Assembly (NCBI GenBank): GCA_036898135.1
Contig: CM072514.1
Location: 12,490,324 to 12,554,323, forward strand
Length of the DNA: 64,000 bases
Direction: 5' to 3'
DNA from: Oncomelania hupensis
Taxonomy: Eukaryota > Mollusca > Gastropoda > Littorinimorpha > Pomatiopsidae
A program made the translations under genes and the position numbers. Position 1 is the stretch's first letter. The number at the start of each line of letters is the position of its first letter. Below the pieces are notes generated by a model. That model saw nothing but the letters and a program-made list of their open reading frames with translations. It did no database searches and was not told the origin of the DNA. Positions 1 to 9,680 of the stretch are shown in pieces.

Positions 1-1080
1 ATCATAGTTTTAAAGTTTCTTATTGTGTTTATGTACATTTTAAAGACTTTTACTACCTAAATAGTTTGACTTTGGCAGTTGAAAATAAATTTATTACTAC
101 TGGGGAAGGTTACAAACTAGCTCAAAGTATGAGGTTTACTCCCCTGTTTTCCTATTATATCCTGGTTGCCATTTGATAGGTTAATCGCTGACATGATGGG
201 TGATTATTGGCTACACGCTTAAAAAATGAAAGAAGTGGAGGAGGAAAGAAGAAGAATGGGGGGTGGGGGGGGGGAGGAAGAAGTATGATAAGAAGAAGAA
301 AGAAGAGGAATTAAATTCAACACATTTTTATTACCACCAAAGGAATGAATTGACACTGAGTGAAACCATCAGGGTTGCTGAGGACAGAGAAAGGGAATAT
401 GCTGGTTAAACGATCATTTGTGGTGCCCCAACGACTTCCGAGTTACGGGATATGATAGGGTAGGATAAAGGAATGATGTAAGAAGGAGAAGAAAGAGAAG
501 AAAAAAAAGCGAAGGAGGAAGAGAAGACGGAGACGAAAGAAAACGAGGAGAAGAAGATTTCAAAAGTACAAAGAAGAAAAAGATAAGATGAAGAAGAAGG
601 AGGCGGGGAGATGAGGAGGGAGAGGAACAGAGAAGACAGTGGTGTAGGCCAAGGTGGGCTGGTGGCCCCATGTGGTCGTGCATGTGGTTTAGCTGTTTTA
701 TGGTTGGCTGCTTATGCTGGCGGTGGTTTTATGGAGTCAAGGCCTTTAGGGGGCTAGCCACCAATATGATCGACATCATCACTTTTATGGCCACACGACT
801 TTTGAAACGCAGCGATGGCAAGGCCAAGCGCACAGCGCGTACATCACGTGTATCGCATAGCGAGGGTGAGGGGCAGACTCAGCATCACAGATCGAGGAAA
901 GTGTTGTTGAATGAAAGTGGGGTTTGTTGACGCGTAAAACAGGATGAGCTTAGTTGGCGACCGATTGAACTCTTATTTTAAAGACCGTAGCGAATTCGCG
1001 AAGCGTAGTGGTTCGTAGCTAAAGGTTCATGCTAAAGGTGTATGCGCTCAGTTGTAATAATAGCTTCACAATGGTTTGTT
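1..1080. other. Gene-free AT- and purine-rich flank
   Basis: No convincing gene is visible. The stretch has polypurine runs (about 230-310 and 480-620) that create low-complexity open frames on both strands. It also has a short interspersed-repeat end at 419-470, annotated separately. The frames at 414-683 and 670-930 lack recognisable domains and look like by-products of the purine runs. Confidence 0.6.
419..470 (+). repeat. 3' end of an interspersed repeat with pentanucleotide tail (copy 1)
   Basis: The motif GGTGCCCCAACGAC, then a cytosine-poor CGAGTTACGGGATA, runs into a degenerate GATAG/TAGGA tail. The same motif and tail recur at 59997-60060 on the plus strand and at 23648-23696 on the minus strand. 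A fixed 3' end followed by a simple-repeat tail is typical of non-LTR retroposons. The family is not identified; an RTE-like LINE or a SINE derived from one is possible. Confidence 0.55.
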
Positions 1081-1081
1081 G

Positions 1082-1116
<35 letters not shown>

Positions 1117-1124
1117 CGTGCGTG
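1082..1124. repeat. (TG)n-(CG)n microsatellite
   Basis: A GT dinucleotide run passes directly into alternating CG. Alternating purine-pyrimidine tracts of this kind are prone to form Z-DNA. No coding meaning is seen; the frames across it are repeat artefacts. Confidence 0.9.
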
Positions 1125-1129
1125 TTGGG

Positions 1130-1851
1130 TGCATCACAATGACAGACGGGATGTAATCCTGTCGATGTTGGGTCCTTTTGTAGCGAGCACCACGGGGTTT
1201 GGAAACCCACAATGTCGTCGAAGGGACATTTACTGCAGCTCAGTCGGACAATATTCAGCGACGTTACGTTTGGACATGGGGATAATCCTGTCGAAGTTGG
1301 ACCTCAAATAGCGAGCTCCATGGGTGGGATTACAGCTAATTCCATAATTCAGATGATCTGGGGCTCAAACTTTGCATCACTTCTTTTCCCTCTTTCATCT
1401 TCTCCACATTTTCCTTCTTCAGTTCCTCCTCCCCCCCCCCTCCTCATCCCTGTCCTCATCGTCTGGACTATGTTATTGTAATATTTCCATTACATATATT
1501 AAATGGAACATTTCTTACTTTACACACCAGTAACATTCAAATAATATATTCATAAATTATCACATATTTCAAACAAGCTGAATAATTGAATATGATTTTG
1601 AGTGTTAACGTTCTAATCAAGATTTGAATTTGATGTGTGCTCATTATTTGTGCTGAATTTGTGATTTATTCACAAACAATTGATTACAAATCAAGACGTG
1701 GCCACGGCTTACTTTGTATTACAATCCGGTGGATTTTTTTTCTAATACAGTGGTGAAAATATTCTGCCCGAAGGCATTCTTCTCGATCCTTAGTCTAGCA
1801 AAAATGTTTGATATTTTCAGTTTTGTCCAAGGCCAAGTGGCACATTTATTA

Positions 1852-1857
<6 letters not shown>
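1130..1857. other. Intergenic, nothing recognised
   Basis: Unique-looking AT-rich sequence with a pyrimidine-rich patch at 1380-1460. Frames at 1212-1481 and 1714-2052 have no domain and end in low-complexity tracts. Confidence 0.5.

Positions 1858-1919
<62 letters not shown>
1858..1919. repeat. (CT)n microsatellite
   Basis: About 31 uninterrupted CT units, followed by a TCC/TTC-rich stretch to about 1990. Confidence 0.95.
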
Positions 1920-1924
<5 letters not shown>

Positions 1925-2663
1925 ACATTGACCACGTTTTCGCCTCCTCCTCCTTCCTCTTCTTTTTCTTCTTCTTCTTCTTTTTCCTAAAGCGGGTGGG
2001 CACTAAACACACATCAAGTCAGCGATTAATATGTCCGCAGCTAACGTGTTAAGATGCTTGAACATGCCCATATGTATGGACATCTCCATCTTCCCCTGTA
2101 GGTCAGCAGTGCATTTGTCAATGTTTGCCTATATGTGCGTGCACCTGTCTGTCATCTGTCTCCCTCCCTCCCTCCCTCTCTCTCTCTCTCTCTTCCCCAC
2201 CCTTGCTCCTTCGAGAAGTTTCTCTCCCTGGCCATCTCTCCATACTTCTGTTTCCTTTGAACCGTTTTAATACTTTTACTTCGTCATTATTCATATCTTA
2301 CTCTTCCTCTCCCTGTCCATTTGTTCCGCGTTCTATCGCTTCCCTCCCCCCTCCCTTTCTCCCCTATACCCTAAACCCACATCCCCGCTTTTTCCACACG
2401 TCAGCACCGCTTCGTTCAAAGTCAGTCGACAGTTTTTATTCTGCTTTCTTTCTCACTCTCTCTCTCTATCTGTCTCTCTCTCTCTAATTTGTGGGTTGCT
2501 GGTTGCCCAATAAGACAATGCAGTTGAAGGAAGCGGCCAACAGGCCTCGCTGCTGACTAGGCGGCATAAAGCGGTACATTTCGTTAGACAGGATTCGTCT
2601 CCCTTCTTCCTGCTGGACCGCATGATTTATGCGCCCCCCATCTTGGCTTGTAGGTGTATGTGG

Positions 2664-3145
2664 TTTTCGGCCACAGCTTGCAGATGCAATAATTACTCGG
2701 ATGATTGTGTTGTATGTAAATAAATAAATAATTCAATTCTGAGCTCTTTGGTCACAGCTTGCAGATCTACGCGAATTACACGGATGGCTGTGTAATACAA
2801 ATAAATACATAAGTAAGTAAGTTCATAAACAGATAAATAAATACAGAGCTCTTTGTTCACAGCTTGCATAAAAGATGCCTGGATGGTTGTTCTAGAAACA
2901 AATACGTAAATAAGTAAAGCACCGCTTGTGTTTACCTCCTTTAAAATAAAGTTGATCTCCTTGGTATCCTGGTTTCCAGATCCACAAGCGAGTGCCAGGG
3001 CTTCCAAATCTTAACATGGCAATATGCAATTCGTGACTACTAATCTTCTTCCAGTGCCAGCTTGATTACTCTTCATCCTTCACATTTTATTTTTAATAAA
3101 TACATAAATAAATTCAAAGCCTTTTGGTCACAGCTTGCAGAGGCA
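2664..3145. repeat. Cluster of degenerate repeats around TTGGTCACAGCTTGCAG
   Basis: The motif TTGGTCACAGCTTGCAG or a close variant occurs near 2667, 2748, 2852 and 3123, and once more at about 5235. Most copies are preceded by an A/T-rich AAATAAATA stretch, and several are followed by GATGCC-GGATGG. Spacing is irregular (about 80-270 bp). This suggests old duplications or nested copies of one short element; the element type is not recognised. Confidence 0.55.
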
Positions 3146-3184
3146 AGATGCCAGGATGGTTGTAGTAATAACAAAGACTTTATA

Positions 3185-3970
3185 AGGGGCTAGTTAGTTA
3201 GTCATTGTTTATAGGGTCCAGCTAACTGCCAAGAGCCGAATCAGGACCACAACTTGGTTGAAAGAGGACTCGCCCCCGATCCGTACAATCGATTTGCTGA
3301 ACCAACCATAAAGGTAACACTGAAGGCACTCCACCAGTCGGTCACTTCACAATAAAAGTATCCCATGCAAGGGACGCTGAGGCTGTACTCTTTAGTTATA
3401 GAACCCCTGATTACAAAAAACAAAATAGAATATAGAATATAAACATAATTACAAATGCCTACATTGCTAAATAATAATACCATCGAAAGCCCTAGTGACC
3501 ATTTGGCAGAAAGCGTCCAATATCCTAAACTGATCCTACAGATCCAATATACAAACGAGGAGTTAAAGAAATAATGTAGGTGACTGGTCTAGCGAAGAAG
3601 ATAGTATATTGATATAACAGATTAGGAACGAGAAAGAACAAATGAGAATGAAAGAAACGGTGGTAATTTAAAGCACTAAATTTACACAAAGTGGGGATAC
3701 TATTTCTACAAAATTTACACAAAGTGTGGATACTATTTCTACAGAATTTACACAAAGTGGGGATACTATTTCTACAGAATTTACACAAAGTGGGGATACT
3801 ATTTCTACAGAATTTACACACAGTGGGGATACTATTTCTACAGAATTTACACAAAGTGGGGATACTATTTCTACAGAATTTACACAAAGTGGGGATACTA
3901 TTTCTACAGAATTTACACAAAGTGGGGATACTAATTCTACAGAAAACCCCCAGCACGGGTGTTTTTTAAG
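3185..3970 (-). mobile_element. Interspersed repeat family X, copy 1 (with minisatellite)
   Basis: Read on the minus strand, this matches 51295-51905 on the plus strand along essentially its whole length. Shared landmarks, in order, are TAGTATCCCCACTTT, TTAGTGCTTTAAATT, CTTCTTCGCTAGACC, ATTGGACGCTTTCTGCCA, AGCCTCAGCGTCCC and GGGGCGAGTCCTCTTTC. The copy ends in a TAAC/CTAA-type tail where copy 2 ends in ATGTA repeats. The family has no recognisable protein domain; frames inside it are not conserved between the copies. Class is unknown (a retroposon is likely from the tail). Confidence 0.75.
3681..3944 (-). repeat. 33-bp minisatellite, 8 copies, inside family X
   Basis: Eight near-identical 33-bp units contain TTTACACAAAGTGGGGATAC. 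Because 33 is divisible by 3, long spurious frames with an 11-residue repeat run through the array on both strands. The other family X copy (51313 on) has a single diverged unit at the same place, so the array expanded after this copy inserted. Confidence 0.9.
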
Positions 3971-3989
3971 GGGAGGTGGGACACTGACG

Positions 3990-5399
3990 CCATTTCTTGA
4001 CGTCAGTTCTAGAGCTTGCGGGAGGAGCGATTTTCCCTGGCTCCGGGATCAACAATGAATATGTTCTGCGCTTTTTTGGAATCTGCGCTTTTTTGGAATT
4101 AGTAGTATTATAGAAGGGGCTATAATAGTTTTTGGTTACCAGCATTGGCCTGTTGCCGATTCCAATGTTCTTGATGGTCTGGTTATTGAAGAATCTCTAA
4201 AACATATATTATGTTAAACTGTTTAGATTTGCCACGAGGTATTGAGTTTTTAAGCTAGAGCAGACATGTTTTGTAATATAAAACGTGATGCTTGTAGACG
4301 CACAGTCAGTGGGGGTATGTGTTTTTAAAATTGTTTTGTGTGTAACGTTTTCGTGTTAATTCATTCTGAGAGCTGTGTAATGTAGTCCCTGTCGCTTTTT
4401 CAGCTTTGCAGGCGGAAAGACTGGAAGGAGAAGAAGATAACTGTGGAGGAACTGACCGCACGGGGTTACGTCTTGTGGGCCGTATAGTGTAGTTGTGCAA
4501 TTGTATTAATAAAATGATATGTGTTGAACTTTATATTATAATGCAACGAATTTAATTAAACGTGTATAATACAAGGAGTGAACAACTAAAAACTTTGGAT
4601 ACTTCTCAGTACTTTTTATTTTTATTTCTTAATAATTCTCTCTCTTTCTTCATTTCTCTCCTTTTTCTTGTGGTGATAGAGCAGCATGCAAAGAGCTTCT
4701 TGCTGAGAATACACAATGTTCAACAGTAGAGCCTCCATAAAATATTTTCGTTCCACCACTATCCTTTCCTACAACAACAATCCGCCACCCCACACAGCTT
4801 CATACATAAATAATCTTTGGCTTTATAAATGTTCACTACCTGGTCAAATAAAAATCCATAATTAAACGTGAATTTATTTCATAAATAGTGGTCGCTTGTC
4901 TAAATAAAAATTCAATACTAAAAATTGTCTGAGGGAACAATTATGAAATGAGAGCTACCAAATTTATTTTTCACCCTATAACTCGTCACATCCCACCTAA
5001 ATACGAAGTTTCCCAATAATCTGGTTAGTAGTTTGGAAGCAAACGTATGATCAAATTGCACTTTGTGAAAGGGCCAAAAGAAGGAGATTACGGAGTTAGG
5101 AACGATAATCCATGTCGTCGACTACATATGACGTAAGGAGCGCCACATCTCCCCTTATAGAATCTCTGGTAATAAGAAGCTGCAAATAAATACACAAATA
5201 AGTATGTAAATAACTAAATAAATAATTAAACAGCTTGTTGGTCACAGCTTGGCGATCTGTTCAAAAATCAGGAAGAGGTTGTATAATTAATAAACAATTA
5301 ATAGTCAAAATATGTAATGAGCAACAGTAAAGGTTTCATTGATTGCACGAGTGAAGCTAGGTAGAAATGCATCTGGTATTTTGTTTGGATTTGAATGGT

Positions 5400-5400
<1 letters not shown>
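3990..5400. other. Intergenic, nothing recognised
   Basis: AT-rich sequence without a supported gene. A 16-17-bp direct duplication containing TGCGCTTTTTTGGAAT lies at 4068-4100, and one copy of the CACAGCTTG repeat lies at about 5235. Confidence 0.5.

Positions 5401-5403
<3 letters not shown>

Positions 5404-5479
<76 letters not shown>
5404..5479. repeat. (CT)n microsatellite
   Basis: About 38 CT units without interruption. It creates the Ser-Leu and Arg-Glu repeat frames on either strand. Confidence 0.95.
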
Positions 5480-5482
<3 letters not shown>

Positions 5483-5828
5483 ATTAAGAAGCTTCAGCAA
5501 CTTCATACTGGAGCCTTTTGCTGTGGATGCTAGTTTATCTAACTGCTTCATGAAGCCCTTTGGGTTGTTTGATGCTATAGGGCTCATGTTTTGGGACTGT
5601 AATAAAATATTCAATTCGTTGTTAGTGTTCAACTGCACACTATGCCTCGTTTGCCGAGGATACACAAAATATAGCCTAAACTGCATCCTGAGGCCTGGAT
5701 TTTTGCTTTTGATGCTTGTTCCGTAAAATGACGAAATGTCCGCACGTCACGTCAGCAGATCTCGCGATCCTTACTGGTTGAGCGCAGTCATCCATTGAAC
5801 AGGAGAAATAGTTCACTTCAAGGATATG

Positions 5829-5886
5829 ATGTGTGTGTGTGTGTGTGCGTGTGTGTGTGTGTGCGTGTGTGTGTGTGTGTGTGTGT
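5829..5886. repeat. (GT)n microsatellite
   Basis: GT dinucleotides interrupted by GC steps. Confidence 0.95.
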
Positions 5887-5889
5887 AAA

Positions 5890-7155
5890 AGCAAAACAAC
5901 GCGTTTTTAATTCTGGGTCAATGTTTTATAAAATGAGAATATGAAGGTTAAAAGACGTAAAGCAAAATAAAATCTAAGATGTGCCTTTTTTTACCAGCCA
6001 AAAAAACAACAAACCCCCATATTATGTAGGTCACACCGTGGTATTTTTGAGGAGCAAAAAAAAAAAAAGAAAAAAAAAAGAAGACAACTTTTAAGGTTAA
6101 TAGCCCCAAACCACTTAATATAGGTCATGCTTTTTAACCTGTTATGTAAGGATGTGAAGCCATTGAAATCTAACAAGAAATCACATTATATCTTTTAATG
6201 TGTGTGTGTTGTATTTTTTTAAAATTTAAAGCACATTAGAAAAGAATTTGAAGGGTAATAGCCGAAAACATTTAATTTTTTTTAAAGGATGTAATACCTT
6301 TAATGTTTTAAAAAAATGATTTAGGATGTGAAGACCTTTAATGTAAAAAAAAAAAAAATGTAGTTTTCGGTCTGTAAACCTTATGGCTTTTAAAAAAAAT
6401 TGGGTATGGAGGGTGTAGGGTTGTGGTAGTGGTGGTAAATTTAAAGGCAGTGAAACTGGAATATGAAGGTTAATTATTTCCTAAACTCGTAATTTAGGTC
6501 ATTTTAATTTCTTTTGAAGCCCTCCACTATACAATAAAAAATAAACATTAATATAAGTAAAATATTTTTCCATAATAATTTTTTTTAGATTGAAATAAAA
6601 AATTCTATATCCTTTTTAGGTGGTTGGTTTCTTTCTGACTCATCTGGGCACAAATTGTGTGACACACTTTTATTTAAGCGTCGACAGTGTAATGTTGTCA
6701 GATTTGTTGGTCGGCGATGCTATCAGCACAGTTTGCCTGCAGTAAATATTTTGGGGTTGGCCTTTACTGTTTATTTATGCATCCCCCGCTCTCACCTCCC
6801 CAGCATCGCTGATTGCTCGGTCGTGTAAATAATAATAACTGGAATGCGGTGTTTGGAAAGGATGGGCTGGTTCTCATGGGATATTAAAATCCCAATGGGA
6901 AAAGGAGCCTGTGGTGACAATTATTTTTACATTTAAAGTTGGACAAGCAGTGGTGTTGGGCTACGTTGGGCGTTTTATAGACCACCCCTTTTTTGCTGGC
7001 CAGCGTTGGTGGGTTCTCCGTCGACATTGCTTAAGGTAGGCTAAGTTTTGGCCAGTGGCGAGGAGGAGGTGGCGTTGTAGGCTTATAACTCCTTCTTTTT
7101 TGCCGTCGATACGCCAGATCTCTTGTTGCTGATCACGTCTCTCGCGACTGTTGCC
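5890..7155. other. AT-rich intergenic DNA
   Basis: From 5990 to 6590 there are many A or T homopolymers and recurring short phrases such as TTTAATGT and GGATGTGAAG, suggesting an old degraded repeat. No gene or element end is recognised. Confidence 0.5.
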
Positions 7156-7158
7156 TAA

Positions 7159-7750
7159 AGCCTAGGTCTGACGACGAACGTTTTGACTGCAATCATAATG
7201 ACAGTACATGTTTGCGAGTCATGATGTGACGCTGCGAGTCGTCAGTAGCCACACTAAAACATTTGATTTTGGTAAACATGCGCACAGTCACTGTGCAGAA
7301 ACAAAAGCACAAGAGTTGTTATCCTTGCTGCGCCCAAAGTCAAAATGTATGAAAAGCAGCGACGAAGAATTTTTGCATTAACACTAGCAATTCATTTGCT
7401 AAGTTGTTCAACGAAAAAGACAATATCCCATAACCATTCATGTGACTGTATCATCAATATTACTTCACAGGTATTTTTCACACTCAACGTTCCTAGCGGG
7501 TCGGTCGTGGCCTTGTCATTTTTCGCAAGATCACGTGATCAAAGTAGCGCCGTTTCATTGGTTACCATGCTGAATGACTCGCAATCAGTTCGTCGGAATT
7601 AGAGCATGTTCTAAACGTGGAAAATCATCGCAAATCACGCTGCGAACTGATTTGACTGAGATGATTCGGTGATAGTCTCACGAAATCAGTGACTGAAGTC
7701 ATGATTTTCCTTATGATTGCAATCAAAACGTTCGTCGTCAGACCTAGGCT
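7159..7750. mobile_element. TIR DNA transposon (MITE-like), PIF/Harbinger-type target duplication
   Basis: The two ends are 40-bp terminal inverted repeats differing at one base (7159-7198 and 7711-7750); each begins AGCCTAGGTCTGACGACG. The flanking trinucleotide TAA is present on both sides (7156-7158 and 7751-7753), as expected for TWA duplications of the PIF/Harbinger superfamily. The 592-bp body lacks a full transposase; a frame at 7345-7602 starts with an Arg-rich stretch but has no conserved domain. It is therefore a non-autonomous element. The superfamily assignment rests on the duplication and is tentative. Confidence 0.8.
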
Positions 7751-7889
7751 TAAGCGACATTTTCTTTGCGAAATCGACGAGGCGGTAGAGTTGGGAAACT
7801 CTTTACTTTTACTGCCCAGTGCGCGAAACCCCTCTCTTGCTGGTGGTGATGAAGAACAAGATTTACCGTCCTTTGATAAAGAGCGTCGA

Positions 7890-8031
7890 TAGCCTGCCTA
7901 AATTGGAAGATTCTTGGAGGGAAAGGGGGGGGGGGGAGTAGGGGATTATCCAAAAGGTTCTGGGATTTGAAAACCTGGAGAGAAAAAAAAAGTTCGTGAA
8001 CCTCCAGGAGCCTTCCAATGAAGCCAGACCT
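7890..8031. mobile_element. Fold-back MITE family, copy 1
   Basis: The ends are imperfect inverted repeats of the form GCCTG-CTAAATTGGAAG with TCTTGGAGG inside, facing a matching TGGAGG-CCTTCCAAT arm. The same terminal sequence occurs at 16560-16736 and 53653-53780. A polyG run interrupts the middle. The target duplication is unclear in this copy. Confidence 0.6.
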
Positions 8032-8099
8032 TAATAATTAGTTGACCTATCAAACCCTGCATAGGACGTCGCCAACCCCCAGGCCAACCAATGTGACGA

Positions 8100-8570
8100 G
8101 GAAGTGACGTTGTCTAATGCAGTGTACCGCGAGATGCTCCCGGTTACCGTTTTCCCGACGATACCGTGGCGATTGAGGTGAGATAGCTAAGTTGTCTAAC
8201 GCCTCTTTTTTCGCTAGGTATGCGAGGTATTGTCTAGGTTTGGCGAGAGATCGTCCTAGTTACCTGGGCAAGCGATGTCTCTATTGATTGGTGGGTATGA
8301 ATGGGTGCGTTCGTGCGTGCGTCCGTACTTGCCTTTCTGTCTGTCTGCGTGTTTGATCGCGCATCTGTATGTTTATATGTCTGTGTGACCAAAGTCTGTT
8401 CCTGTGTTTCCTTTGTGATGTCGCTTTGTGGGTTGTATTGTTCGGATTTTCTGTTTAAAGAATTAGAAAAATACTTTGTTACATAAACTACAACTAGTAG
8501 TCAAATCAATGAAAAGTCTCATCTTCAGAAACAAAAGCAAAGTTAGCAGAAAGGCGTATTGCGATCCATT
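8100..8570. other. Intergenic, nothing recognised
   Basis: No repeat or gene recognised. GT-rich with several CGTG steps at 8300-8420; the frame at 8301-8486 looks incidental. Confidence 0.45.
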
Positions 8571-8910
8571 GGACCGCGAACGATGATCCATGCATTTGAA
8601 ACGCGGAGAAAATCCAGTTGTTTTTGTCGGTCCTCTTATACCTTATATATGTTTCATGTTGTTGATAGAACGAACCGAGAGGGGCAAAGACAAGTATACT
8701 CGGACCTTTTGATGTTGTGCCTTATGCATGTTGAATGCTGTGGATCCAACTAAACAAGATGGGAGACTCCAAACTTTAGTTGTCTGCTGTACCTCATGCA
8801 TGTTTAATGCTTTTGGAACAAAACCAGACCACTTGAAACTTGAGACTGGCAAAATCAATCCTTTTATGTGGTATTTTGTGCCTTTCGTATATGGTTCGGT
8901 ACCAGCTTTT
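8565..8910. repeat. Degenerate ~75-bp tandem repeats
   Basis: The phrase CCTTATGCATGTTGAATGCT and variants recurs at about 8640, 8716 and 8791 (75-76-bp spacing), with a weaker copy near 8875. The overlapping minus-strand frame (8643-9155) shows the same periodicity as NMH-containing peptide repeats. Divergence between units is high, so this is an old array. Confidence 0.55.
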
Positions 8911-8994
8911 CTCAAAGTGGTTGAAAAAAGCAGAAAGTTTGGGGCTCTCAACATTGCACTGACCCTAGTGCTGCAACCTTGGGGGCTGATTGGC

Positions 8995-9155
8995 TTTCGG
9001 GGACCGTACCATTTCCAACGCGAACTGTCCCGATAACCCCTATTTGGCCTTAGAGGGAGTGGGGATGTACCCTGGGCAATGCTGTTTCCACTATAATCAA
9101 AGTTTAGCTCAGTTACTGGGGCATCAGTGTCCTCTTCTGCTGTTCGGGTAGTCAT
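8995..9155 (-). other. Unrecognised minus-strand frame, possible exon
   Basis: The first ~54 codons of the minus frame starting at 9155 (MTTRTAEEDTDAPVTELNF...) are compositionally ordinary and precede the degenerate tandem repeats. No domain is recognised. A weak GT donor lies within AAATGGTACGG. It could be an exon of an unknown gene or chance. Confidence 0.2.
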
Positions 9156-9239
9156 AGTGCCAAACGACGGTTGGTTAGATTAGAGTCCCCGGACACAGAG
9201 CTTGTAGGGGGCCGAAACGACGGACTAACGTAGTCTACT

Positions 9240-9667
9240 TAATATACTATTCCAACGAAAGGCGGAGACGGTGAACATCTATTTTGTCGTCTTTGGGACT
9301 TTACGCATGCTGTAAGTTGTTGACCGCAGTTTGCTATGGCCTGAAGCGCCCTTGTAGGTAGGCCTAATGAGAATTAGGCAATGAATGGAAGCAGGTAGGA
9401 GCCAGGGGGTGGAGAGGAGGATAAGATGGCGGGGGGGGGGGGGGGGGGGGGGAGGAGAAGAGAGGAAATAAATAGGTGGAGGTTATGAAGGTCAAGAGGA
9501 AGGAGAGATAGTAAGAGGTAAAATAGTAAGTGAGGAAGGATAAAAAAAAAGCGGGGGGGTGGTAGGGAATGGGGAATAGAAACCAAGGGATAACAACAAC
9601 ATAGGTTTACAGATGTGAACACAGTGGTGTTGTGGGACATGGGGTGGGTTTGGGAAGTTGGGGGAGT
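9240..9667. other. Polypurine / polyG tract and flank of LINE
   Basis: Contains a G homopolymer of roughly 22-24 bases at 9429-9452 and polypurine sequence. Proline- and leucine-rich frames on the minus strand are artefacts of this composition. Confidence 0.6.
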
Positions 9668-9680
9668 GGGGAGAGAGAGA
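9668..9680 (+). repeat. Target-site duplication of the LINE (3' side)
   Basis: GGGGAGAGAGAGA here matches 12324-12336 exactly, bracketing the LINE. The insertion therefore went into a GA/TC simple repeat. Confidence 0.8.

Noticed and set aside
3525..3956. 143-codon minus frame with 11-residue Cys-containing repeats (NSIPTLCKFCR)
   Set aside because: It is a read-through of the 33-bp minisatellite (length divisible by 3). The plus strand is equally open, and the other family X copy does not conserve it.
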